Source: Paeniglutamicibacter psychrophenolicus (lineage in GTDB: Bacteria > Actinomycetota > Actinomycetes > Actinomycetales > Micrococcaceae). From it: a stretch of DNA of 64,000 nucleotides. The translations under genes and the position numbers were made by a program. The stretch spans positions 62,001 through 126,000 of the forward strand of contig NZ_JAUSSH010000001.1 in the NCBI RefSeq assembly GCF_030812255.1, written 5' to 3'. Under the pieces are notes generated by a model. It was not told where the DNA came from. It did no database searches and saw nothing but the letters and a program-made list of their open reading frames with translations. Shown here one piece after another: positions 1 through 8,991 of this stretch. Within the stretch, counting starts at the first letter, position 1. Every line of letters starts with the position of its first letter.

Positions 1-231
1 TCCACCTTCGGCGGGACCGAGCGCCGCGCCAACCGCTTCCGGCTGGTTTCCTACCCGACGGCCAAGGGCTGCGCCGCGGCCTACTTCCCGGAAGCGAACG
101 CGCTGGTGCACCGGGACCTGGTGGCCCGAGAGTCCAACACCCCGGGCTTCAAGGCCATCATGGTGCGCTTTGTGCCGCATACCCGCGAGGCCGCGCGGAT
201 GTTCGACGAGGACGCCGTAGCGGTCGGCTGA
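1..231 (+). CDS. C-terminal end of FdhF/YdeP-family molybdopterin oxidoreductase (partial)
   Basis: The left edge cuts this gene, so only the last 76 residues are visible, in frame from base 1 to a TGA at 229-231. The tail (YPTAKGCAAAYFPEANALV, then SNTPGFKAIMVRF) resembles the C-terminus of FdhF/YdeP-type oxidoreductases, where the chain contacts the bis-molybdopterin guanine dinucleotide cofactor. Family members are large, about 750 residues, and are annotated as formate-dehydrogenase-like with unclear physiological substrates. No partner subunit is visible downstream, and the next gene is an unrelated exporter. The family call rests on this short tail alone. Catalytic residues lie outside the window. 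Confidence 0.6.
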   Translation, partial: STFGGTERRANRFRLVSYPTAKGCAAAYFPEANALVHRDLVARESNTPGFKAIMVRFVPHTREAARMFDEDAVAVG

Positions 232-362
232 GCCGGCGCCGGCGGGCAGGGGGCCGCACCGGCAATCCCATTCATTGGGCATGTCGGCCCCATGCCGGCC
301 CGGTGATGGCTAGGCTGGGCGGTTGATCGATCCGTCCAGCCCAAAGATCCAAAGGTACCGCC

Positions 363-1409
363 ATGTCCACCAGGTTTTCCCCGCGCACGATCATGGTTGC
401 CGGCGTCCTGCTGGCCGTGCTGGCGGGCCACGCAATGCCCCTGCAGGCCCGCATCAACGGGGAAATGGGGATTCGGCTCCAGGACGCGGTCGCGGCCGCG
501 CTGGTGAGCATGGTGGTGGCCCTGGTGGTCATCCTCGCCGTCACCGCCGGTACCCCCGGCGGGCGCCGGGGCCTGGACCGCCTGCGCACCGAAACCCGCG
601 CCGGAACCATCGGCTGGTGGAACTACCTGGCCGGGATCATGGGCGCGGTCTTCGTGGTGGTGATGGCGGCCACCGCTCCAATCATCGGGTTGGCCATCTA
701 CACCGTGGTCGTGGTCGCGGGCCAGACGGTGTCCGGATTGATGGTCGACCGCCTCGGCCTGGGCCCCGGAGGACGGCGGCGGATCACGCCTGCCCGGGGA
801 CTCGGGGTGCTGCTGGCCATCGCCGGGGTGCTGGTGGCCGTGTCCCCGCGGTTGTCCGGGCTGGCCGACCCCGCTGCCCTGGTGGTGCCCATCCTGGCGG
901 TGTTTGCCTCGGGCATCATCATGAGCCTCCAGCACGGTTTCAACGGGACCGTGGCCGCGCGTGCGGGTTCCCCGCTGCCCGGAACCCTGGTGAACTACAT
1001 CCTCGGGGCGGCCGTCCTGCTGGCGGTATGGCTGGTGAAGCTGGCCCTCGGCGGCCACGTCCCGGTGCTGCCCCGCGAACCGTGGCTGTATGTGGCCGGG
1101 GCGCTGGGGACCGGAAACCTGATCCTTTCGGCGATCCTGACTCGGCATATCGGGATCCTGGTCACCGGGCTGGGCATGATTGCCGGCCAGCTGATCGGTG
1201 CGTTGCTGCTTGACCTGCTGCTGCCCGCCGAGGGCACAGCCATCTACGTGCAGACGGTCGTGGGGATCGCGATCGTGTTGGCCGCCATGTTCCTGGCCGC
1301 CCTGGGCCCGGGCCGGCCGCGGGTCGGCCGGGGTGCCGGTGGCGAACAGGGGAAGAAAAACGAGGCAGAATCGGTTGGAACCACAGTCGGCGGTTCGCCT
1401 GCCGACTAG
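363..1409 (+). CDS. DMT-superfamily exporter, YdcZ type, duplicated
   Basis: The 348-residue protein is almost entirely hydrophobic, with about ten predicted membrane segments. It reads as two YdcZ-like (DUF606) units, roughly residues 8-150 and 155-315. The signature at the start of the first unit (AGHAMPLQARINGEMG) and its echo in the second (SLQHGFNGTVAARAGSPLPG) are typical of this branch of the drug/metabolite transporters. Many family members are single four- to five-helix units, so this is the fused form. A charged tail of about 30 residues follows the last helix. Start at 363 is preceded by AAAGGT. Substrate unknown. It is probably transcribed with, or just before, the ABC exporter. 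Confidence 0.75.
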   Translation: MSTRFSPRTIMVAGVLLAVLAGHAMPLQARINGEMGIRLQDAVAAALVSMVVALVVILAVTAGTPGGRRGLDRLRTETRAGTIGWWNYLAGIMGAVFVVVMAATAPIIGLAIYTVVVVAGQTVSGLMVDRLGLGPGGRRRITPARGLGVLLAIAGVLVAVSPRLSGLADPAALVVPILAVFASGIIMSLQHGFNGTVAARAGSPLPGTLVNYILGAAVLLAVWLVKLALGGHVPVLPREPWLYVAGALGTGNLILSAILTRHIGILVTGLGMIAGQLIGALLLDLLLPAEGTAIYVQTVVGIAIVLAAMFLAALGPGRPRVGRGAGGEQGKKNEAESVGTTVGGSPAD

Positions 1410-1482
1410 TATCGGCCAGTGGCATGCATCCGGGATCCCCGCTGCGTGCTTTATGGCCCCGTCTGCATGAAAAGAGCACCAC

Positions 1483-3336
1483 ATGAGCATGGAAAACGCG
1501 GCCTGGCATTCGCTGTGGCGGATGTCCGGAGACAAGGGCAAGGCCTACGCGGATACGACCCCGCGACGGGTGCTGTCCTTTGCGGCGAGCTACAAGAACA
1601 GGTTGCTGGTCTTCGTGCTCTTCTCGGTGTTCTCCGCGGTGCTGGCGGTGATCACCCCGGTGCTGGCCGGGCGCGTGGTCGATGCCATCGTGGCCCAGAC
1701 CGGGGTCCAGGTGGTGCTGAAGCTTGCCGGGATCATCGCGATCGTGGCCGTCGCCGATGCCGTCGTCTCGCTGGTGGTGCGCTGGTATTCCTCGCGCCTG
1801 GGCGAGGGAATCATCTTCGATCTGCGCACCGCGGTCTTTGACCACGTGCAGAAGATGCCCGTGGCCTTCTTCACCCGCACCCGCACCGGCGCGCTGGTCA
1901 GCCGGCTGAACAACGACGTGATCGGCGCCCAGTCCGCCTTCGCCGGCACGCTCTCGGGACTGGTGTCCAACACCGTGGCCCTGCTGCTGACCGCCGGGGT
2001 CATGTTCTCCACCTCCTGGCAGGTCACCGCGCTGGCGCTGGTGCTGCTGCCGATCTTCCTGCTCCCGGCCCGGCACTTCGGCAAGTCCATCGCGCTGCTG
2101 CGCCGGGAATCGGCCGACCTGAACGCCTCCATGGGCACCCAGATGACCGAGCGCTTCTCCGCCCCCGGCGCCACCTTGATCAAGCTCTTTGGCCGCCCCG
2201 CCGAGGAATCGGCGCAATTCGGGCTGCGCGCCGGACGCGTGCGGGACATCGGGGTGAAGATGGCCATGCGCCAGTTCTTCTTCGTCGCGATGCTCACCCT
2301 GGTCGCCGCGCTGGCCCTGGCCCTGGTCTACGGGCTCGGCGGGGTCTATGCCATGCGCGGGGAGCTGGCCGCCGGCGACGTGGTGGTCCTGGGCATGCTG
2401 CTGACCCGGCTCTATGCCCCGCTGACCGCCCTGGCCAACGCCCGCGTGGAGATCACCAGCGCGCTGGTCAGCTTCGACCGGGTCTTTGAGATCCTCGACC
2501 TCGAGCCGCTGATCCACGATGCACCCGATGCCCGGGTGCTGGATGCCGGACCGGTGTCGGTGAAGTTCACCAACGTCTCCTTCGCCTACCCCAGCGCCGA
2601 GAAGGTGTCCCTCGCCTCGCTGGAGGACGTCTCGGTGCTCGACACGCGGGGAGGGGAAACGGTGCTGCACGGCATCGACTTCGAAATCCCCGCAGGGTCC
2701 ACGGTGGCCCTGGTCGGTTCCTCGGGCGCCGGCAAGTCCACCATCGCTTCGCTGCTGGCGCGGCTGTACGACGTGGATTCGGGCAGCGTGCAACTGGCCG
2801 GCGTCGACATCCGCAAGCTCAAGCTCGACTCGCTGCGCTCCACGGTCTCGATGGTCACCCAGGACGGGCACCTCTTCCATGAGACCATCGGCTCGAACCT
2901 GCGCCTGGCAAAGCCCGAGGCCAGCGACGCGGAGATCTGGCAGGCCTTGGAAAGGGCACGCCTGGAACCGACCATCTCGGCGCTGCCCGACGGGCTGGAC
3001 ACCGTGGTGGGGGAGCGCGGCTACCGGCTCTCGGGCGGGGAACGCCAGCGCATGACCATCGCCCGGCTGCTGCTGGCCGCCCCGCAGGTGGTCATCCTGG
3101 ACGAGGCCACCGCGGCGCTGGACTCCGCCAACGAGGCCGCCGTGCAGGCGGCCCTGGCCGAGGCCCTGGAGAACCGCACCGCGCTGGTGATCGCCCACCG
3201 GCTCTCCACCATCCGCTCGGCGGATTTGATCCTGGTCATCGAGGACGGGCGGGTCGCCGAGCGCGGCACCCACGCCGAGCTCATGGCCGTGCGCGGGCGC
3301 TACGCCGAGCTGCACGACACCCAGTTCGCGCAGTGA
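1483..3336 (+). CDS. ABC exporter, fused permease and ATPase
   Basis: This 617-residue half-transporter has an N-terminal six-helix ABC membrane domain (about residues 35-330) followed by a nucleotide-binding domain. Visible ATPase motifs are Walker A GSSGAGKS near residue 411, a Q-loop (VTQDGHLF), the signature LSGGERQR, Walker B VVILDEATAALD near 535, and the switch histidine in IAHRLST. It should form a homodimer that exports a lipid, peptide or drug. The substrate cannot be read from sequence. An ATG two codons downstream is an alternative start. The neighbouring exporter and Nudix hydrolase give no functional clue. Confidence 0.88.
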   Translation: MSMENAAWHSLWRMSGDKGKAYADTTPRRVLSFAASYKNRLLVFVLFSVFSAVLAVITPVLAGRVVDAIVAQTGVQVVLKLAGIIAIVAVADAVVSLVVRWYSSRLGEGIIFDLRTAVFDHVQKMPVAFFTRTRTGALVSRLNNDVIGAQSAFAGTLSGLVSNTVALLLTAGVMFSTSWQVTALALVLLPIFLLPARHFGKSIALLRRESADLNASMGTQMTERFSAPGATLIKLFGRPAEESAQFGLRAGRVRDIGVKMAMRQFFFVAMLTLVAALALALVYGLGGVYAMRGELAAGDVVVLGMLLTRLYAPLTALANARVEITSALVSFDRVFEILDLEPLIHDAPDARVLDAGPVSVKFTNVSFAYPSAEKVSLASLEDVSVLDTRGGETVLHGIDFEIPAGSTVALVGSSGAGKSTIASLLARLYDVDSGSVQLAGVDIRKLKLDSLRSTVSMVTQDGHLFHETIGSNLRLAKPEASDAEIWQALERARLEPTISALPDGLDTVVGERGYRLSGGERQRMTIARLLLAAPQVVILDEATAALDSANEAAVQAALAEALENRTALVIAHRLSTIRSADLILVIEDGRVAERGTHAELMAVRGRYAELHDTQFAQ

Positions 3337-3345
3337 TCCCCGGGC

Positions 3346-3747
3346 TCAGCGGCCCAGCAAGCCCGGCAGCACCTTGTCCCGCAGCAGCGGGGTGATATCG
3401 CCGCGGGTGAGTGCCGCCGCCGGGTCGATCCAGAGCATCTGTTCGATTTCGGCCTGGATCCTGGGCGTGTCGGAAGTGCATGCCCCGAAGAGGTGCGCAT
3501 GGATATCCGTGTCGGCCTCGTTGGCCGCCGGGCCCTTCCACAGGCCCATGGATTCGACCTGGCCAGGGGCGAAGGCCAGCCCCAGTTCCTCCTGGACTTC
3601 GCGCAATACCGCGGCCATCGGGCTTTCGCCGGGTTCGAGCTTGCCACCAGGCTGCATGAACATCACGGTGCCCTGCTTACGCACCAAGAGGATGCGTCCG
3701 GAGGGGTCGAGCAATTGCAGGGCGGCGATGGTGAGAATCTTTGGCAC
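3346..3747 (-). CDS. Nudix hydrolase
   Basis: A 133-residue protein consisting essentially of one Nudix fold. The Nudix box GX5EX7REUXEEXGU is complete: G35, E41, then REVQEELG at residues 49-56. It should hydrolyse a nucleoside-diphosphate-linked substrate with Mg2+ or Mn2+. The MutT-like size suggests oxidised nucleotide or related housecleaning, but substrate is not predictable. The start is GTG with only a weak upstream purine stretch. It converges on the ABC exporter with a gap of 9 bases and is divergent from the ROK regulator. Confidence 0.85.
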   Translation of the reverse strand: MPKILTIAALQLLDPSGRILLVRKQGTVMFMQPGGKLEPGESPMAAVLREVQEELGLAFAPGQVESMGLWKGPAANEADTDIHAHLFGACTSDTPRIQAEIEQMLWIDPAAALTRGDITPLLRDKVLPGLLGR

Positions 3748-3955
3748 AACTTGAGCTTAACAACCATTCAAAGCACAGGTGGGGGTGATAACGTGCTTGG
3801 TGGACAAGCCTCGTCGCGCGTTTTTCCATTTAACGGTGGATACTGGAGTCAAATCGGCCAGGCGCCACGTCCGACGAACCGGCCTAGTCATTGGGGACTA
3901 ACGGTTCGGGCAAGGCCAGCGGGGGATCAAATGTGGATCTACAAATGGAGAATTG

Positions 3956-5185
3956 ATGCAGCGGGGCACCAACTTAGGTCGACTCGGGGATTTTAATCAG
4001 GCGGTCATCTTTGAATCGATCCGCCGTGCAGCCGACGGGGTCAGTCGTGTAGAGCTTGCCGGTTCCACCGGGCTTTCCCCGCAAACCATCTCAAACGTCG
4101 TGCGCCGTCTTCTGGACGAGGGGCTCGTCCGCGAGGACCGCACGATTGTTTCCGGTCCGGGCAAACCCCGAACCGTTCTGGAACTCGAAGCCAACCGCAT
4201 GGTGGCCGTGGGCATCCACCTCGACCCGGGTGTCATCACCGTGGCCATGCTGAACCTCCGCGGCGAAATCATGCACTCGCGTCGCCTGGACATCCCTGCC
4301 GTCGAGGTCCCCGAGAAAACCATCGAGACCATGGCACAGACCGTGGACGAGATCATTTCCGAATCCGGCGTGCCGCGCAGCAACGTGCTTGGCGTGGGCG
4401 TGGTGGTCCCCGGTCCGCTGGATCCCGTGCGCGGGGTCATGATCGACCCGCCGTTGCTCGACGGCTGGAAAGACGTCGACATGGTCGAACCGCTGCACCG
4501 GATGCTCAAGCTCGACGTGGTCATCGAAAAAGACACCATTGCCGCTTCCATCGCCGAGCAGTGGAAGGGCAACGACGCCGAACGCGACAACTTCGTCACG
4601 ATGTATGTGGGTGCCGGAATCGGCGCCGGCATGGTCCTAAACGGGGAAATCCACCGCGGCATCAGCAACAACGCCGGCGAGATCGGGCACTACTCCACCG
4701 GTGTCATTTCCCAGGAATGCGAGATCTGCAGCCGCAACGACTGCCTGCACGCCTCCTTGTCGTTCAACCTGATCGCGCAGCGTGCCCGCGCCCGAGGGCT
4801 GGGCCTCACGGTGCCCGACGACGGCACCGCGGAACAGCGTGCGGCAGGCATGAACGAAATCGTGGCGCTGGCGAAGTCCGGCAATGAAATCGCCGTGGAA
4901 CTGATCCGCGAATGCATGGGACACGTCGGCCAGGTCGCCGGACAGCTGTGCAACACCCTGGACGTAGGCCTGGTGGTCCTTGCCGGGCCATTGTGGTCAG
5001 AGGTCGGCCAGTGGTGCCTGGAAGACGTGCGGGCAATCATCAACGAACGCTTCAGCTCCAAGAACGTCCATGCCGTCGAGGTCCGATCCTCGACCTTGGG
5101 CCATGAAGTGGGGGCGATTGGCGGTGCCTGCGTCGTCATGGACGAAAGCCTCTCGCCCAAGGCCGCGGCACTATTGTTGCGCTAA
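3956..5185 (+). CDS. ROK-family transcriptional regulator
   Basis: A 409-residue protein with an N-terminal winged helix (about residues 15-70; the recognition region includes STGLSPQTISNVVRRL) and a C-terminal ROK sugar-kinase-like domain. The ROK zinc motif is present as CEICSRNDC, and the ROK glycine-rich loop is seen as GAGIGAGMVLNGE. Such proteins repress sugar uptake or catabolic genes and are released by a sugar or sugar phosphate. The ATG at 3956 is preferred over the in-frame TTG at 3953 because GGAG at 3947-3950 is correctly spaced for the ATG. No sugar genes are adjacent, so its targets are unknown. Confidence 0.88.
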   Translation: MQRGTNLGRLGDFNQAVIFESIRRAADGVSRVELAGSTGLSPQTISNVVRRLLDEGLVREDRTIVSGPGKPRTVLELEANRMVAVGIHLDPGVITVAMLNLRGEIMHSRRLDIPAVEVPEKTIETMAQTVDEIISESGVPRSNVLGVGVVVPGPLDPVRGVMIDPPLLDGWKDVDMVEPLHRMLKLDVVIEKDTIAASIAEQWKGNDAERDNFVTMYVGAGIGAGMVLNGEIHRGISNNAGEIGHYSTGVISQECEICSRNDCLHASLSFNLIAQRARARGLGLTVPDDGTAEQRAAGMNEIVALAKSGNEIAVELIRECMGHVGQVAGQLCNTLDVGLVVLAGPLWSEVGQWCLEDVRAIINERFSSKNVHAVEVRSSTLGHEVGAIGGACVVMDESLSPKAAALLLR

Positions 5186-5205
5186 ACGGTCATATATTGC
5201 GTCGA

Positions 5206-5237
5206 TGGGTCGTCGAATGTGACTATCTGACGACCCA
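5206..5237 (+). terminator. Inverted repeat downstream of the ROK gene
   Basis: TGGGTCGTC (5206-5214) is repeated in inverted form as GACGACCCA (5229-5237), a perfect 9-bp stem with a 14-base loop just after the ROK stop codon. There is no T-run after it, so it is a weak terminator or an RNA-stabilising hairpin. A protein-binding site is also possible. Confidence 0.4.
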
Positions 5238-5260
5238 ATGTCTTACTACTTGTGGGTCGG

Positions 5261-5478
5261 TTGACAATCTATCTCTAATGGATTTAGATGACCGGTAAGA
5301 GTTGGTTGCATCCGAGCTGCCCACCGTTGTTTGTGTGACAGTCTTGATTTTCCGCAAAGCCAACGCGTGGGGGAACGGCAGGTCGGCTGCTGGGGACCCG
5401 GCTCTTAACGCCGTCGACCGGTGCCGTGGGATGTAATGGGAGTTATCCCACGGTTTCACCGGTCGGCGGCACCTTTTT
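5261..5478 (+). ncRNA. Candidate structured small RNA ending in a strong terminator
   Basis: This stretch of the 514-base gap between the ROK gene and the tRNA has a consensus -35 hexamer TTGACA at 5261-5266, though the -10 region (TTAGAT, 17 bases on) is poor. It ends in a two-tier hairpin at 5410-5470. The outer arms are 14 bp (5410-5423 with 5457-5470, one G-T pair), the inner arms 9 bp (5424-5432 with 5445-5453), and TTTTT follows at 5474-5478. A terminator of this strength after about 200 bases without a convincing ORF suggests a short transcript. It matches no RNA family I recognise. It could instead be a remote terminator of the ROK gene. Confidence 0.35.
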
Positions 5479-5488
5479 CTTAACGCCG
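5403..5488. repeat. 11-bp direct repeats flanking the hairpin
   Basis: TCTTAACGCCG occurs at 5403-5413 and again at 5478-5488, exactly bracketing the terminator-like hairpin with a 75-base offset. Direct repeats on both sides of a palindromic segment can mark insertion of a small non-autonomous element with target duplication. They could also be a local duplication, and no transposon ends are recognisable. Confidence 0.45.
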
Positions 5489-5662
5489 GATTGTGTGGCA
5501 CGGCCCGAAACCACACGGGGCGATGGATGCCATGACGAGCACGGACTGCATGTGCCTGACCGAGAAAACCGGGCATCGGCGGGGCCGGCAGGCACTTGCC
5601 ACTTGTTCAACCTGCGGTGGGGCCCAGGTATCCGGGCACACCCGAAACAGGGCCAACGGCAA

Positions 5663-5698
5663 GAGCGCAACCTGCAGGTTTGCAGGTTGCGCTCTTGT
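5663..5698 (-). terminator. Hairpin terminator just 3' of the tRNA
   Basis: AAGAGCGCAACCTGCA and its perfect complement TGCAGGTTGCGCTCTT form a 16-bp stem with a GGTT loop. It lies directly beyond the CCA end of the minus-strand tRNA, the expected place for a tRNA terminator. The GTTT tail is on the plus-strand side, so it may also stop plus-strand transcripts. Confidence 0.65.
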
Positions 5699-5699
5699 T

Positions 5700-5776
5700 T
5701 GGTGCCCCTGACCGGAATTGAACCGATGGCCTACTCTTTAGGAGAGAGTCGCTCTATCCAACTGAGCTACAGGGGC
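5700..5776 (-). tRNA. tRNA-Arg (anticodon CCU)
   Basis: The reverse complement folds as a complete cloverleaf. The acceptor stem GCCCCTG pairs with CAGGGGC, the D stem is GCTC/GAGC, and the anticodon stem ACTCT/AGAGT carries the loop CTCCTAA with anticodon CCT. The T arm has the loop TTCAATT, and CCA is encoded. It reads the rare codon AGG. In such high-GC genomes this tRNA gene is a common integration target, but no integrase or attachment duplication is visible here. Confidence 0.96.
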
Positions 5777-5877
5777 GCGTTTCGCCAAAAAACGATCCGG
5801 GTCAATCCTAACGGTATTTGGCGAAGCTTGGTCAATGTGGCGCAGCGCGCCGTCTGGCGGCCGCAAACTTCCAGGCG

Positions 5878-6513
5878 CTAGAGCAGACCCTTCTTGGACA
5901 ATTCCCACTTTTCGCGGAACGTGCGCACAAACGAGGCGATGAGCACCCCGAAGAGGATTGCCGCGGTGGCAAAGAGCAGGATCCAGCGGGTGGTGGTCAG
6001 CGTGGAGGCCAGGGACACCGCGGCCGGGTCCAGTGCACCGGTGAACAAGGCATCGATGGCACGGTTCTCCCACAGGTCGACGACCGCGAAGAGCATGGGC
6101 ACCGCCCACAGGAGCCAGCGGCCCATGCCGCGGGAGGTGTTGATGTTCACGGCCAGCATGGTGACCAGCGCCAGGAAGAGCGGGAAGAGCAGGCCAGCGG
6201 TCTTGTGCACGTAGTTCAACTGTCCGACGGCGTCCGCATCCATGGCCTGGCGCAACGCCTCGATGTGCCCGGCGGAGTAGCCGCCGATCATCTGGTCCGG
6301 CATGGCCAACCCGTTGGACAGATCCGTCATCTGGTTAAGCACGAGCAGGTGGTAGTACCAAAAGAGGAAGAGCACCACGACGAACCCGGCGACCAGGATC
6401 AGGCTCCCGTTGCTGGCAGCCTTCTCCGGGGAGCGCTGCGTCGAGGGGTTGGGAGCCGGTGCCGCCGGGGCGGGACGGTTGTACTGCTTCTTTTTCTTCT
6501 GTGACTTGACCAT
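5878..6513 (-). CDS. Uncharacterised four-helix membrane protein
   Basis: A 211-residue protein. The N-terminus is very basic (MVKSQKKKKQ), then a Pro/Ala-rich stretch, then about four hydrophobic segments. The first is near residues 38-58, with three more in the second half, separated by an exposed loop of about 45 residues (DLSNGLAMPDQMIGG and following). The C-terminus is charged. I recognise no family. The ATG at 6513 is the only start that excludes the long antisense reading through pcrA. It is divergent from pcrA with 72 bases between start codons, so the two share a promoter region. A role near the cell membrane is all the sequence supports. Confidence 0.7.
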   Translation of the reverse strand: MVKSQKKKKQYNRPAPAAPAPNPSTQRSPEKAASNGSLILVAGFVVVLFLFWYYHLLVLNQMTDLSNGLAMPDQMIGGYSAGHIEALRQAMDADAVGQLNYVHKTAGLLFPLFLALVTMLAVNINTSRGMGRWLLWAVPMLFAVVDLWENRAIDALFTGALDPAAVSLASTLTTTRWILLFATAAILFGVLIASFVRTFREKWELSKKGLL

Positions 6514-6585
6514 GACCCCAATTATGCCGCCAAATGATCGGGGCCAGGCCAACGGGTGGGCGCACCGCCGTAGACTGGGGCCATC

Positions 6586-8991
6586 ATGGATTTTCTTTTC
6601 GATGACTTCGTCGCGCCCGCCCAAGCCCCTCCCCTCCCAGATGCCCAGGCGCTGCTTGCCGGGCTGAACCCCCAGCAGGAGCAAGCCGTCAAGCACGCCG
6701 GGTCCCCACTGCTGATCGTTGCCGGTGCCGGCTCCGGCAAGACGCGCGTGCTCTCGCACCGCATGGCCTACCTGCTGGCCACCGGAAGGGCGCGTCCGCA
6801 CGAGATCCTGGCCATCACCTTCACCAACAAGGCCGCCGCCGAGATGCGTGAACGCATTTCCGCTCTGGTGGGCGAGGACGTGGCGAAGAAGATGTGGGTG
6901 TCCACCTTCCACTCCTCGTGCGTGCGGATCCTGCGCCGCGAGGCGGCCTCGGTGGGACTGAAGTCCAGCTTCTCCATCTACGACTCCGCCGACTCCCTGC
7001 GCCTGATCACGCTGGTGTCCAAGGGCCTGGAACTGGACCCCAAGAGGTTCACGCCCAAGTCCATGGCGCACAAGATCTCCGCGCTGAAGAACGAACTCAT
7101 CGACGACGAGCAATATGCGGCTACCGTTGCCTCCAACGACCCGTTCGCCGCGGCGGTTTCGCAGGTCTACCGGGGCTACACCGAACGGCTTCGCGCGGCC
7201 AACGCCCTGGACTTCGATGACCTCATTGCCCACGTGGTCAACATCTTCCGTGCCTTCCCGGCGGTGGCGGACAACTACCGCCGGCGCTTCCGCCACGTCA
7301 TGGTCGACGAGTATCAGGACACCAACCACGCCCAGTACGCCCTGGTGCGCGAGCTGACCGGGCCCGACGGCCCGACCCCGGGCGGGGAACTGACCGTGGT
7401 GGGCGACTCCGACCAGTCGATCTACGCCTTCCGCGGGGCCGACATCCGCAACATCGTCGAGTTCGCCAAGGACTACCCGGATGCTGTGACCATCAAGCTC
7501 GAGCAGAACTACCGCTCCACCCAGACCATCCTTTCGGCCGCCAACGACGTCATCAAGCGCAACCCGGACCGGCCCGAGAAGCGGCTGTGGACCGCCGAGG
7601 GCGACGGCGAGAAGATCATCGGCTACGTGGGGGAGTCGGAGTCGGACGAGGCCCGCTGGATCGCCGAGGAGATCCTGCGCCTGAACGACGAGGAGTCCAT
7701 CCGTCCCGGCGACGTTGCCATCTTCTACCGCACCAACGCGCAGTCCCGTTCCCTCGAGGAGCAGTTGATCCGCGTGGACTTGAAGTACAAGGTCATTGGC
7801 GGAACCCGCTTCTACGACCGCAAGGAAGTCAAGGACGCCCTGGCCTACCTGCGGGTGCTGGTGAACCCGGAGGACGACATCAACGTGCGCCGGATCCTCA
7901 ACGAGCCCAAGCGCGGCATCGGGGACCGGGCCGAATACTCGGTGGCCGCGCTGGCCGAACGTGAGCGGATCTCCTTCATGGAGGCGCTGCGCCGGGCCGA
8001 GGACGCACCCGGGCTGGGAACCCGCGGCCAGAACATGGTCGGAGCGTTCGTGAAGATCATGGACGACCTGGCCGTGGTCGCCGACGGATCCGGCCCGGCC
8101 GAGGCGCTCGAGGCGGTGCTGGAGCAGACCGGCTACCTGGAGATGCTGCGTTCCTCCAGCGACCCCCAGGACGAGTCCCGCGTGGAGAACCTTGCCGAGC
8201 TGGTGGCGGTGGTCCGGGACTTCATGAAGGAGAACCCCGAAGGCACGCTCACCGACTTCCTCGAGCGCGTGGCGCTGGTGGCGGACGCCGACTCCATCCC
8301 CGACGCGCCCTCCGACGCGGAGGGCGTGGACATGGCCCACCGTGAGGGAATGGTCACGTTGATGACGCTGCACACGGCCAAGGGCCTGGAATTCCCCGTG
8401 GTCTTCCTCACCGGCATGGAGCACGGCATCTTCCCGCACCAACGGTCCCTGACCGATGAAAAGGAGCTGGCCGAGGAACGCCGGCTGGCCTACGTGGGGC
8501 TCACCCGGGCCCGCCAGCGCCTGTACCTGACCCGCGCCGAGTACCGCAGCCTGTGGGGCCAGGCGCAGTACAACCCCGCCAGCCAGTTCCTCGAGGAAAT
8601 CCCGGAAGCCCTGGTCGAGTGGAAGCGCGAGGGCACCAAGCGTTCCAGCTTCGAGTCCTTTGGCGGGAGCAGCAACTTCGCCACCAGCCGCTACGAGTCG
8701 GGCTCCTACTGGGGTGCGGGCGCCGGATCCGGTGGCGGGGGAAGGCTCTCCGGCGCCCCGGAAATCCACACGCTGAGCACCGCGCCCACGGCGCGGGCCA
8801 AGGGCCGGGTCCAGCCGAACAAGGAAATCATTTCCCTGTCGGTGGGGGACAAGGTCAGCCATGGCACCTTCGGCGAGGGCGTGGTCCTGGCCCTGGAAGG
8901 TGCCGGGGACAAGACCGTGGCCAAGGTGAAGTTCGCGGACGCGGAGAAACGGCTATTGCTGCGCTATGCCCCGTTGGCCAAGCTTGACTAG
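6586..8991 (+). CDS. pcrA: ATP-dependent DNA helicase PcrA/UvrD
   Basis: An 801-residue superfamily 1A helicase. Motifs appear in order: Q-motif (LNPQQEQAV), Walker A GAGSGKT at about 47-53, motif Ia (AITFTNKAAAEMRER), motif II VDEYQDTN near 240, motif III (GDSDQSIYAFRGAD), motif IV (LEQNYRST), motif V (MTLHTAKGLEFPVVF) and motif VI (AYVGLTRAR). The C-terminal tail has the Gly-rich linker and a terminal beta-barrel that resembles the PcrA RNA-polymerase-binding domain (VGDKVSHGTFGEGVV). It unwinds DNA 3' to 5' in nucleotide excision repair and replication restart. Length is typical for actinobacterial PcrA. Confidence 0.95.
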   Translation: MDFLFDDFVAPAQAPPLPDAQALLAGLNPQQEQAVKHAGSPLLIVAGAGSGKTRVLSHRMAYLLATGRARPHEILAITFTNKAAAEMRERISALVGEDVAKKMWVSTFHSSCVRILRREAASVGLKSSFSIYDSADSLRLITLVSKGLELDPKRFTPKSMAHKISALKNELIDDEQYAATVASNDPFAAAVSQVYRGYTERLRAANALDFDDLIAHVVNIFRAFPAVADNYRRRFRHVMVDEYQDTNHAQYALVRELTGPDGPTPGGELTVVGDSDQSIYAFRGADIRNIVEFAKDYPDAVTIKLEQNYRSTQTILSAANDVIKRNPDRPEKRLWTAEGDGEKIIGYVGESESDEARWIAEEILRLNDEESIRPGDVAIFYRTNAQSRSLEEQLIRVDLKYKVIGGTRFYDRKEVKDALAYLRVLVNPEDDINVRRILNEPKRGIGDRAEYSVAALAERERISFMEALRRAEDAPGLGTRGQNMVGAFVKIMDDLAVVADGSGPAEALEAVLEQTGYLEMLRSSSDPQDESRVENLAELVAVVRDFMKENPEGTLTDFLERVALVADADSIPDAPSDAEGVDMAHREGMVTLMTLHTAKGLEFPVVFLTGMEHGIFPHQRSLTDEKELAEERRLAYVGLTRARQRLYLTRAEYRSLWGQAQYNPASQFLEEIPEALVEWKREGTKRSSFESFGGSSNFATSRYESGSYWGAGAGSGGGGRLSGAPEIHTLSTAPTARAKGRVQPNKEIISLSVGDKVSHGTFGEGVVLALEGAGDKTVAKVKFADAEKRLLLRYAPLAKLD

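Noticed and set aside
1162-3315. A 717-codon minus-strand frame opposite the ABC exporter
   Set aside because: The composition is that of complementary strand, and all ABC motifs are on the plus strand.
5330-5478. Riboswitch upstream of the Cys-rich frame
   Set aside because: I looked for cyclic-di-AMP, cyclic-di-GMP, cobalamin, TPP and FMN signatures. Only short chance matches (GGGGACCC, GCAAAGCC) occur and the rest of each consensus is missing.
5493-5711. A Cys-rich 72-codon frame before the tRNA
   Set aside because: It runs through the tRNA terminator hairpin and into the tRNA itself, has no well-placed ribosome binding site and no family resemblance.
5878-8862. A 994-codon minus-strand frame through pcrA
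   Set aside because: Only its last 211 codons (from the ATG at 6513) have the make-up of a membrane protein. The rest is antisense to an unmistakable helicase and is Gly/His/Val/Asp-rich, as expected from the opposite strand of high-GC coding DNA.
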